Assembly: GCF_014205155.1 (NCBI RefSeq)
Contig: NZ_JACHMX010000001.1
Location: 5,952,001-6,016,000 of the forward strand
Direction of reading: 5' to 3'
From: Amycolatopsis umgeniensis
GTDB lineage: Bacteria > Actinomycetota > Actinomycetes > Mycobacteriales > Pseudonocardiaceae
Length of the DNA stretch: 64,000 bases
In this document: one piece after another, positions 34,662 to 44,100 of the stretch
How the letters are laid out: each line of letters opens with the position of its first letter
Numbering within the stretch: position 1 is the first letter of the stretch
Program-made: the position numbers and the translations under genes
The notes under the pieces: model-generated
Databases searched by the model: none
The model's input: the letters and a program-made list of their open reading frames with translations, nothing else
Told to the model about the DNA's origin: nothing

Positions 34662-35023
34662 AGGTGGTCGTCGACACGGATCTCGGGATCGCGCCGTGGC
34701 GGCAGGTCCGGGATCAGATCGTCCGTTTGATCACCGCCGGCGCGCTGGCGCCGGGCACTCGGTTGCCGTCCATCCGCCAACTCGCCAGGGATCTGGCGCT
34801 GGCTTCGGGCACCGTGGCGCGGGCGTACCGGGAACTGGAAGAGAACGGCTGGGTGTACACCGCCCGCGCCAGGGGGACGGTCGTCGCCGAAATCGCCGAC
34901 CGTCCCGGCAAGGCCGCCCTGCTCCGGGCGGCGGCGGAAGAGTACGCCCGCGTTGCTCGTGAACTGGGCGTCGACCAGGGCGTTGCGCTGGACGCCGTCG
35001 CAGCTGCACTGGGCAGGGACTGA
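34652..35023 (+). CDS. YtrA-subfamily GntR transcriptional regulator
   Basis: A 123-residue short GntR protein. The winged HTH (PWRQVRDQIVRLITAGALAP, then LPSIRQLARDLALASGTVAR and ELEENGWVYTARARGTVV) is followed by only about 40 residues of helix, the layout of the YtrA subfamily, which has no large ligand domain. ATG 34652 overlaps the upstream membrane-protein gene by 10 nt. It probably represses its own operon through the inverted repeat at 33901-33934. After this gene the base composition falls sharply. Confidence 0.87.
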   Translation: MPLKVVVDTDLGIAPWRQVRDQIVRLITAGALAPGTRLPSIRQLARDLALASGTVARAYRELEENGWVYTARARGTVVAEIADRPGKAALLRAAAEEYARVARELGVDQGVALDAVAAALGRD

Positions 35024-35227
35024 TTTCGGCGCCTGCCGATTTGCGCTTTCCGCTTGGGGACTGGTAGGAACTCCTCGCCGTTGCCCGGGGAGGGGTGGCC
35101 AGGTGAGAAGGAACAGCGATAACTTTGAAAGCTTTTCAGCTTATTCAGGTTGTATTTTCAGCTCGAACGATGATATATGCCGTTTTGATCCATGGTTGCG
35201 GTTTTGAGCGAACGGCAGGCGTGACAC

Positions 35228-36535
35228 ATGGATGAGCCACTGCAGAAGACGGTCGTCATGGTCGACGTCGCGGGTTTCGGTGTAGGCAGTAATCCGCATC
35301 AGCTGGTGGTGCGCGAATGGCTCTTTACTGCTCTCGAGGAGATTTTGGAGGCGGCCGGCCGTTCGCTGCCGGGTTTCTCGCTCGATGAACGAGGCGATGG
35401 TGCTCTCATAATTATTCCGCCCGCTGTGTCGGTGGTCAAGGTGGTGCGTATCTTCACGGTTGATCTAGCTCGTAGGTTGCGTGTACGGAATGAGGTTCAT
35501 CCTGCGGCAGAGCGGATCGCCTTGCGGGTGGCCGTTCATGTGGGACTCGTGCATTCTGATCCGTGGGGGTCGGTGGGATCCGACGTAAATCTCGTGGCTA
35601 GGCTTGAAGGCTGTAGAACCTTCCGGCGAATGATGTTATCGCTTGACGCGGAGTTTGGGGTGATTGTTTCCGGGAGGGTTTTCGAGCAAGTCATATGCAA
35701 TCGTTACGATGATATCGATCCAGCCGCTTTTCGGCGAATTTCAGTATTCAACAAAGAGACACGAACGCGGGCATGGGTGGGATTCGCTGGCATCGCCTCC
35801 TCGAACTGGAGAAAGGTTCTCAACAAGCGCAGAAATAGAGCCTTGTTCTCGGTATTTGCGTTGTTTGTAGTAGCCGTGATCCTTAGTGCGGTCCTGGCTG
35901 TCGTCTCGTCGAATACTGAGGAGAGTCCTGCTTATCAGGTCCCGTTCACTGCTCAGGCGGCGTACTTGCTCGAGGATAAGCCGATAGCTGTTCACTCGAA
36001 CTTGTACACTCCGGACGATATTCCTGGATCGAGGTATTGTCGGGATTTGGAGAGCGAGGTTGTCCGCCGGGGTGGGTTCTTCGCCAGCGGGACGCCTGTG
36101 CGTATAACGTTGATCGGGCTGGCAAAGCGGACGGTTGTGATTGGGGGAATCCGAGCGCAGGTAATGGAGCGATCGAAACCTGCGACGGGTACGGCCTTCG
36201 CGTGCGTTAACTGGATTGACGCAAGGGCGAGCATTCCTCTGACTGTCGACCTCGATTCTTCGGATCCTCGGGTGAGCAAGTCAGTTAACGGCTCGTCGTC
36301 TTATTTCGCCGATTCAGTAGTGGAGTTGGCTCCCACTGAGAGTGTCACCTTCGATATCAGGCCGGTTACTGAGGATTGCGCTTGTGGCTGGACGATAAGG
36401 CTTTTCTATGCTGACGAAGGGCAGGATCGGGAAATGGTGATCATGGGAGAGGGGGGTGGACTGTTCCGTACTTCGTCAGTCCAAGCCGCCGGGCAGAGTT
36501 ATGTCGAAACCGGAGGTGTCTGGCGTCGTCGCTAG
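35228..36535 (+). CDS. Membrane-anchored class III cyclase-like protein in lower-GC DNA
   Basis: A 435-residue protein. Residues 8-190 are a class III nucleotidyl-cyclase-like domain related to the N-terminus of the VMAP protein at 19459: Asp13 in VVMVDVAGFG, Asp57 in DERGDGALII, and Asn121/Arg125 in SDVNLVARL, so all four usual metal and transition-state residues are present. A single membrane helix lies at about 205-228 (LFSVFALFVVAVILSAVLAV). The remaining 200 residues are predicted outside the membrane and match no family known to me; they contain a few cysteines. Codon use is much richer in A/T than neighbours (many TTT, GAT, ATA codons), suggesting recent transfer. Adjacent genes give no clue. 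Product could be cAMP, cGMP or none. Confidence 0.72.
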   Translation: MDEPLQKTVVMVDVAGFGVGSNPHQLVVREWLFTALEEILEAAGRSLPGFSLDERGDGALIIIPPAVSVVKVVRIFTVDLARRLRVRNEVHPAAERIALRVAVHVGLVHSDPWGSVGSDVNLVARLEGCRTFRRMMLSLDAEFGVIVSGRVFEQVICNRYDDIDPAAFRRISVFNKETRTRAWVGFAGIASSNWRKVLNKRRNRALFSVFALFVVAVILSAVLAVVSSNTEESPAYQVPFTAQAAYLLEDKPIAVHSNLYTPDDIPGSRYCRDLESEVVRRGGFFASGTPVRITLIGLAKRTVVIGGIRAQVMERSKPATGTAFACVNWIDARASIPLTVDLDSSDPRVSKSVNGSSSYFADSVVELAPTESVTFDIRPVTEDCACGWTIRLFYADEGQDREMVIMGEGGGLFRTSSVQAAGQSYVETGGVWRRR

Positions 36536-36602
36536 TTCTATTGTGCTGACGAGAAGGCGACGTCGTCAGTTTGGTGATGAAGCACTCGCCGCCGCGCGGG
36601 AG

Positions 36603-37109
36603 TCACTCCAGTGACGTGTCGCCGAAGTGCTCGAGCAGCAGCCGCAAGCCGCTGATCAGTTCGGCCCACTGCGCCGGGGCCAGGTCGGGCAGGAGCCGGG
36701 CCTCGTTCTCCAGGTGCAGGACGAAGACCTCGTCGACGACCTCGCGTCCCTTGGCGGTCAAGCGGATCTTGACCGATCGGCGGTCGTCGCTGTCGCGGAC
36801 CCGCTCGACCAGGCCCTTGGTCTCCATGCGGTCGATGCGGTTCGTGATCGCCCCCGAGGTGACCATCGCGGCCTTGAGGAGCGCACCGGGTGTCAGACCG
36901 TCGGCCTCGCCGGAGCGGCGCAGCGTGGTCAGCACGTCGAACTCCCACGACTCCAGGCCGTGCTCGGCGTTGAACTCCTTGAGCTTCTTGTCGAGGATCC
37001 GGGAAAGCCGCTGGAGGCGCCCGATCACCTCGGCAGGCCAGAGCCTGTCTTCGAGGTCCGGCCGCTCGCGTCGCCAGAGCCCGATCACCGCGTCCACCGC
37101 GTCGGCCAC
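36603..37109 (-). CDS. MarR-family regulator, divergent from EamA exporter
   Basis: A 168-residue MarR protein with a winged HTH (WEFDVLTTLRRSGEADGLTP, SGAITNRIDRMETKGLV, wing SDDRRSVKIRLTAKG). The start is GTG 37107-37109, with GGAGGG 8 nt upstream. Two palindromes of TCTCAAC type lie between it and the divergent EamA transporter gene, so it very probably represses both. It shares architecture and the VIGRL-x-RL start with the MarR at 9834. Ligand unknown. Confidence 0.88.
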   Translation of the reverse strand: MADAVDAVIGLWRRERPDLEDRLWPAEVIGRLQRLSRILDKKLKEFNAEHGLESWEFDVLTTLRRSGEADGLTPGALLKAAMVTSGAITNRIDRMETKGLVERVRDSDDRRSVKIRLTAKGREVVDEVFVLHLENEARLLPDLAPAQWAELISGLRLLLEHFGDTSLE

Positions 37110-37126
37110 GGGGCGCCCTCCAATCG

Positions 37127-37186
37127 TCTCAACATTAAGAGACTTGACATTGACAGAACTCGCTGGTGTTATCTCAACGTTGAGAT
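37127..37186. promoter_or_regulatory. MarR operators and promoter of the EamA gene
   Basis: A perfect 16-bp palindrome ATCTCAACGTTGAGAT (37171-37186) and a weaker copy TCTCAACATTAAGA (37127-37140, 5 of 7 pairs). Between them TTGACA (37144-37149) and TGTTAT (37167-37172), 17 bp apart, form a promoter reading toward the transporter. The strong operator covers the -10/+1 region; the weak one is nearer the marR start. Confidence 0.72.
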
Positions 37187-37204
37187 TATCAGTGAGGAGA
37201 CATC

Positions 37205-38116
37205 ATGGCGATCGTCGCCGAACGGCCGGTCACCCCGGCCCCGAGCCCGACCCTCCGCGACGCAGGACTGGCCGCGTTGGCACCGGCGAGCTGGGGAACC
37301 GTCTACGTCGTCACCGCGACCTTGCTGCCGCCGGACCGGCCGCTGCTGGCCGCCGTGCTGAGGGCGCTCCCGGCGGGGCTGCTCCTGTTGGCCCTCACCA
37401 GACGGCTCCCGCGCGGCGCCTGGTGGTGGAAGACGGCGGTGCTCGGAATGCTCAACTTCGGTGCCTTCCTGCCGCTGATCTTCTACGCCGCGTACCACCT
37501 CCCCGGCGGCGTCGCCGCGACCCTCGGCGCCCTGCAACCCCTGATGGTGGCCTTGCTCGCGCTCCCGGTGCTCCGCGTCCGGACACCGGCGCCGGTCCTG
37601 TTCGCGGCGATCGCCGGTGCTGGCGGCGTCGCCTTGCTGACGCTCTCGGCGGAAGCCCGGCTCGACCCGCTCGGCCTGGCCGCCATGCTCGGCGCCGTCG
37701 GACTCGTCGCCGTGGCCATCGTCCTCGCCAAGAAATGGGGCCGTCCCGAGTATCCGCTGGCGATGACCGGCTGGCAGCTGACCATGGGCGGCCTCGTCCT
37801 CGCCCCGGCGACGCTCCTGTTCGAAGGCCTCCCGGATTCGCTGACGACAGCGAACCTGCTCGGCTACGCCTACATCGGCATCGTCACCACCGCGCTGGCC
37901 TATCCGCTGTGGTTCCGCGGCATCGACCGTCTCGCCCCGGCGTCGCTTTCGCTGCTCACGCTGACCAACCCCTTGATCGCCACGGCCGCCGGATTCCTCG
38001 TGCTCGGCCAGACCCTCACCGGCTGGCAGCTCACCGGATTCGCCGTCGCCCTCACCGCCTTGACGCTCAGCCAGACCCTCACCGCCGTTCGCGCAGGAGC
38101 CCGGCGAGTTCGGTGA
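37205..38116 (+). CDS. EamA/DMT-family exporter
   Basis: A 303-residue membrane protein with about ten helices, two EamA repeats, as in RhaT/YdcZ/YedA-type drug-metabolite transporters. Typical pieces: PASWGTVYVVTATLLPPDRP at the first helix, YHLPGGVAATLGALQPLMVA, and the second-repeat counterpart LTNPLIATAAGFLVLGQTL. GAGGAG lies 5 nt before ATG 37205. Controlled by the divergent MarR. Its 3' end overlaps the 3' end of the PKS gene by 38 bp on opposite strands. Substrate unknown; it could export an amino acid-like compound or a PKS-derived one, though nothing proves a link. Confidence 0.85.
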   Translation: MAIVAERPVTPAPSPTLRDAGLAALAPASWGTVYVVTATLLPPDRPLLAAVLRALPAGLLLLALTRRLPRGAWWWKTAVLGMLNFGAFLPLIFYAAYHLPGGVAATLGALQPLMVALLALPVLRVRTPAPVLFAAIAGAGGVALLTLSAEARLDPLGLAAMLGAVGLVAVAIVLAKKWGRPEYPLAMTGWQLTMGGLVLAPATLLFEGLPDSLTTANLLGYAYIGIVTTALAYPLWFRGIDRLAPASLSLLTLTNPLIATAAGFLVLGQTLTGWQLTGFAVALTALTLSQTLTAVRAGARRVR

Positions 38117-41100
38117 CGGTCGGGTGCTCGAAGAGGACGCGCGCGGGCAACTCCAGTCCGGTCAGCTCGCGAAGCCGCGTGCGCAGATCGACGACGGCCA
38201 GCGAGTCGATCCCGAGATCGGTGAACGGTTTGTCCTCGGGGATCGTGTCCGGGGTCTGGTGGCCGAGGACCTCGGCGAGTTCGACGCGGAGCAGGTCTCG
38301 CAGTTCCTCCTCCGAGGGGTGATCCGGCCAGCGCCGATCCGGTGACGGCGCCGGTCTCGGCGCGGGGCGGGCGAGTCCGTCGGCGATCGGGGGCAGACCG
38401 GCGGCCGTGGGGTCGAGCCTGGCGGCGATCAAGACCGGTTCGGCGTGCCCGATCGCGGCGTCGAACAGGGCCAGCCCCTGCTCCAGGGTCAGCGCGGCCA
38501 CCCCCGAGTTCTGGATGCGGTGCCTCGCCGCTTCGGGGATCTGCGAGCCGAGCCCGATTTCCAGATCCCAGAGGCCCCAGGCGATCGACGTCGCGGGCAG
38601 GCCCTCGGCCCGCCGAAGGACGGCCAGCGCGTCGAGACAGCGGTTGGCCGCGGCGTAGTTCGCTTGTCCGGCGTTGCCGAAAATGCCCGCCAGGGAAGAG
38701 AAGAGCACAAAGGCCGACAACGGGAGATCCCGCGTGGCCTCGTGCAGGATCCTGGCGGCGTCGGCCTTCGGGCGGAAGACCGTGTCGAGTCCGGCGGTCG
38801 TCTGCGCGGTGAACGCGGCATCGGCGACGACAGCCGCGGCGTGCACGACGGCGGTCAGCGGCGGATCGCAGGTGTCGACCAGACGCTGGACGAAGCCGGG
38901 GTCGGCGATGTCACCGCCGACGATCCGCACGTCGGCGGGCAGCGACAGCAGCTCTTCGGCGCCGGGCGCGGCGAGGCCGCGGCGGCTGACGAGCAGCAGA
39001 TGCCGGACACCGTGCGCGGATACGAGATGCCGCGCCAGCGCCGCGCCGAGCGCGCCGGTGCCACCGGTGATCAGCACGGTGCCCGCCGGATCGATCGGCC
39101 GGGTGGAGGCGGGTGCGGTCCTGGCGATCCGCAGCGCGTGCGGCACGCCGTCCCGGATCGCCAGCTGCGGCTCGGGGTTGCCGCCGACGAGTTCGCGCAC
39201 CTCGGTGACGGGGACTTCGGCGTCGACCACGGTGATCAGACCGCGGTACTCGGCCGAAGCGGCGGTGCAGAGCCCGAAGACGGCGGCCGCCGCCGGATCG
39301 GTCGCGCCGCGGGTGACGACGACGGTGCGTTCCCCGCGCGGGAGCGTGTCCTGCAGCGCGGTGAGCACGGTCCGGACGTCGCCGCCTTCGACGATCCGGA
39401 CGTCATCGGCGCGCGCGGCCGGAACGGGGACCCAGCGCGGGCGGTAGAGCATCTCGTTCCCGGCGGGCAGCGGCCGGGTGAGCAGGGATTCCACGATCGC
39501 GACCGGCATTCCGGTGGAGTCGAAGAGTTCGACGCGGGCTTCGCCGGGGCCTGTCCGTACACAGTGGACTCGCGCTCGGCGCGCGGCCGGGGCGAACAAG
39601 TGGACGCCGCTCCAGAGGAACGGCACGCGCACCTCGGCGTCGGGCGCTTCGGCCAGCGCCAAGGTGTGCACGGCCGCGTCGAGCAGCACGGGATGGATCC
39701 CGAACCGGCCGTCGACGCCTTCGGGGAGCGCGACGTCGGCGAACAGTTCGTCGCCGTCCTGCCACAAGCCCGTCACCGCGCGGAAGGCGGGGCCGTACTC
39801 GCGGGCCGCGTAGGCCTCGCCCAGTGAGACGGGCTTGATGGCGGGAGGCGGCCAGTCACCTTTCCATGGCTGCGCGAAGACATCGGACGGGCGCAGGCGG
39901 CCCGTGGCATGACGTGTCCAGTCGTCGGCGTCCTTGGCGTAGATGTCGATCCGCGGTCCGTCCACGACCACCTGGAGCGCGACGTCTTCGGTCACCAGGA
40001 GCGGCGCCTCGATCGTCAGTTCGGCGACACTCGCTTTCCCAGCGTGCAAAGCGATCTCGACGAAAGCGCTGGCGGGGAACAGGGTCGAGTCGCCGACGAC
40101 GTGGTCGGCGAGCCAGCCGTGCGTGTGCACACCCGTCGAGCCGCCGTGCACGATCCGGGGCGAGTCGGGCGCGACCAGCGCGGGGCCGAGCATCGCGTGC
40201 CCGCCGCCTTCCGGGCTCCGGCGCGGTCGCGGATCGAGCCAGAAACGCTCGCGCTGGAAAGGATACGTCGGCAGGGAGACAAGACGGCCGTCGAACACCG
40301 AGCGCCACGAGACCGGCACTCCAGCGGTGTGCAGTTCGCCCACCGCTTCCAGCACTCCCCGCGCGGTGTCCATAGTGGACACTGTGGGGAGTACCGCTCC
40401 CGCGGCCCTGCTGAGTACGGCCGACGGGCCGATCTCCAGGCAGATACCGGTTCCCGCCGCGGCCACGGCGTCCAGCGCGTCGGCGAACCGGACCGTGTCC
40501 CTGGCGTGCCGCACCCAATGCTCCGGACCGATACCGGTGATCGCGCGGCCGGTCAGCCCGGAGACCAGGACGATCTCCGGGCTCCGGTGGGTCAGCCCGG
40601 CGGCGACTTCGCGGAACTCGGCGAGGATCGGATCGATCAGCGGCGAATGGAACGCGTGGCTGACGCGCAGCCGCGTGGAACCCGGCCACTGGGCCGCGAT
40701 CGCTTCGGTCACGCTCTCGGCTCCGGACAGGACAAGGGATCGGGGACCGTTGACCGCGGCGATCGCCACCTGATCGGCGAATTCCCCCACCAGCGGCGCG
40801 ACCTCGTCCTCGGCCGCCCGGACGGCGATCATGACGCCCCCTGGCGGCAAAGCGGCCATCAGACGGCCGCGCGCGGACACCAGGGCTCCCGCGTCTTCGA
40901 GGGACAGAACGCCGGCGACGTGCGCGGCGGCGATCTCCCCGATCGAGTGCCCGGTGACGACACCCGGCCGGACACCCCACGATTCCAGCAACCGGTACAG
41001 GGCGACCTCGAACGCGAACAGGGCGGCCTGCGCGTGGTCGGTCCGGTTCAGCAGTTCGCCGCCGTCGAACGCGACGTCACGGACCGGACCGCCCAGCGCC

Positions 41101-44100
41101 TGGCAGGCCGCGTCGAACGCCGAGCGGAACACGGGGAAGCCGTCCGACAGCTCTTTTCCCATTCCCGCGCGTTGCGCGCCTTGCCCGCTGAAGAGACAGG
41201 CCGCGGTCGCCGGTGCGCGCACGGTCCGGCCGCGGCGGCCGCCCGTGGCGAGCGCGCGCAACGCGTCGAGGTCGCCGGACGGCACCATCGCGCGGTGTTC
41301 CAGCGAAGTGCGGGTGGCGAGGGTGAACGCGACATCGGTCTCGTCGCGTCCGCTCGCCGTGGCCAGCAGCCGGGAGGCGACCGCGCGCAGGGCGCCGTCG
41401 TCGGCGGCGCTCACCAGCCACGGCGCCGCGAGCGGCTCCGGGCGGGCGGTCTCGGCCGGCGGTGGTGCTTCCGAGACGAGAACGTGGGCGTTGGTGCCGC
41501 CGATCCCGAACGCGGAAATCCCCGCGTGCCGGGGTTTCGGCCCGGCACGCCAGTCCCGCGCTTCGGCGAGCAGGGTGACGTCACCCGCCGACCAGTCGAT
41601 CCGGGGGCTCGGATCGTCGGCGTGCAGCGACCGCGGCAACCGCTCGTGCCGCAGTGCTTCCACCATCTTGATCACCCCGGCGACCCCCGCCGCGGCCTGG
41701 GTGTGCCCGATGTTGGCCTTCACGGACCCGAGCCACAACGGCCGGTCACGTCCGCCGCCGTACGCGGCGATCAGCGCCTCCGCCTCGATCGGATCGCCGA
41801 TCGGGGTGGCGGTGCCGTGCCCTTCCACGGCGTCGACGTCCGTTGCCGCGAGGCCCGCGTCGGCCAGCGCGGACGCGATCACCGCGCGCTGCGCCCGCCC
41901 GCTCGGCGCGGTCAGCCCGTTCGACGCCCCGTCGGAGTTGACGGCCGAACCGCTCACCAGCGCCAGCACCGGATGCCCGTTCCGGCGAGCGTCCGAAAGC
42001 CGCTCCAGCAGTACGACACCGGCCCCCTCGGCCCAGGCCGTGCCGTTCGCGCCCGCCGCGTAGGAACGGCATCGCCCGTCCGGGGAAAGGCCGCGCTGAC
42101 GGCTGAACTCGAGGAAGGTGCGCGGCGTCGACATCACCGTGGACCCGCCGGCGACGGCGAGCGAGCATTCCCCGGCGCGCAGCGCGCGCACGGCCCAGTG
42201 CAGCGCGACCAGCGAGGAGGAGCACGCGGTGTCGACCGTGATCGCGGGGCCGGTCAAACCGAAGGTGTAGGAGATCCTGCCGGACGCGAGCGCGTGCGAA
42301 GACCCGATGCCCAGCCGTCCTTCCAGCTGATGTCCTTCGAGACGGCTCGCGTAGTCCTCGTGCATCACCCCGACGAACACGCCGGTGTCGCTGCCCCGCA
42401 CCTCGGCAGTGTCGAGACCCGCGCGTTCGAACAGCTCCCACGACGTCTCCAGCAGCAGCCGCTGCTGGGGGTCGGTCGCCAGCGCGTCACGCGGCGACAT
42501 GCCGAACAACGCGGGGTCGAAATCCGCGGCGTCGTACAGGAATCCGCCGCGGCGGGTGGTGGACCCGCCGATCCGGCCGGGGTCCGGGTCGTACAGCGCC
42601 GCGACATCCCAGCCCCGGTCGGACGGGAAGTCGCCGGTGGCGTCGACACCGCCGGCCACCAGGTTCCACAGCTCTTCGGGCGAGGTCACGCCACCGGGGA
42701 ACCGGCAGGCCGTCGCGACGATGGCGATCGGTTCGCCTGCCCGAGCGGACACGGTTCCCGTCCTGGCGGGCCTGCTTTCCCCGGACAACAGCCGGTCGAG
42801 TTCGCCGATGACCGCGGCCGGTGTCGGGAAGTCGTAGACGAGTGACTGGGGGAGGTCGAACCCGATCGCACCCGCCAGCCGGTGCCGCAACTGCACGCCG
42901 CCCACCGACGTCAGACCCAGTTCGGCGAACGGCCTTTCTCGCCACTGTTCACCGAGGTCCTCGTCGCCCAGTTCGGCGAGCGCCTCACGCACCAGAGCTT
43001 CCCCATCGCCGGGCCGGGGGACGCGCAACGCCCGCCGTAGCGCCTTTCCCGACGTTGTCCTGGGAAGCCGTTCGATCCGGTGGAAGGCCACAGGGACCTT
43101 GAAGGGGGAGAGCCGCTCACGGCACAGCCTGCGCACCTCGTCGAGGTCCGGCTCGGTAGGGCCGGAGACGAGGAACGCCACCGGCACCGCTCCGAGGACC
43201 TCGTCAGGTCTTCCCGTCACGAGGACGTCGTCCACCTCCGGGAATTCGGCGATGACCGCTTCGATCTCGGTCGGGTGCACGTTCTGGCCACCGCAGACGA
43301 TGACGTCGTCGACCCGGCCGTCGATCGTGAGCCGCCCGTCGGCGAACCTGCCCGCGTCACCGGTCCGGTACCAGCCGCCGACTCCCGCGGCGCTCGGCGC
43401 CACCCCGGGGCCGCGCACCTCGATCTGCCCGTCGACGACGCGGATCTCCATCCCCGGCAACGGGGTCAGGTCCTCCTCGCCGGGGAGCTGGGCGGCGATC
43501 TTGCCGCTGGTCTCGGTACTGCCGTAACCGTCGAGGACGGGGATGCCGAACAGCTCCCGGACGGCGGCGCGTGCCGACGGGGTGCAGGGCGAGCCCCCGG
43601 ACAGGCACAGGCGCGGCGCGGGAAGGGGGTGCCGTATCTCCTGCCGCAGGTTCAGGAAGGTCGCGGGGACGCCGGCGAGGACGCCGCCGGGATACGCCGT
43701 GAGCGCCGACGGCAGATCACGGCCGACGATCCTCGTATGCGTGCCCAGCGCGATCGTCCCGGCGAAGGCCAGCGACAACGCGTACGCGTGGTGCAGCGGA
43801 AGCGGCCACAGAACGGTGTCGGTGCCGGAGATCCCGTACATCGGGCCGTAGCAGACCGCCGACGACCAGAGGACCGCCCGTTGCGTCGTCAGCACCTCTT
43901 TGGGGCGGCCGGTGGTGCCCGAGGTGTACAGCAGCCAGGCGGGTTCGTCGAGGCCGAGATCGTCCCGCGGCTCACCTCGGGCGGGCGGCGGCTCGTCCTC
44001 GACGAACACCACTCGCAGCCGCGGCCGCTCCGCCTGGACTTCGCGCACGGTCGCGGCGTGCCGTTCCTCCGTGACCAGCAGACCGGCGCCGGAGTCGGCC

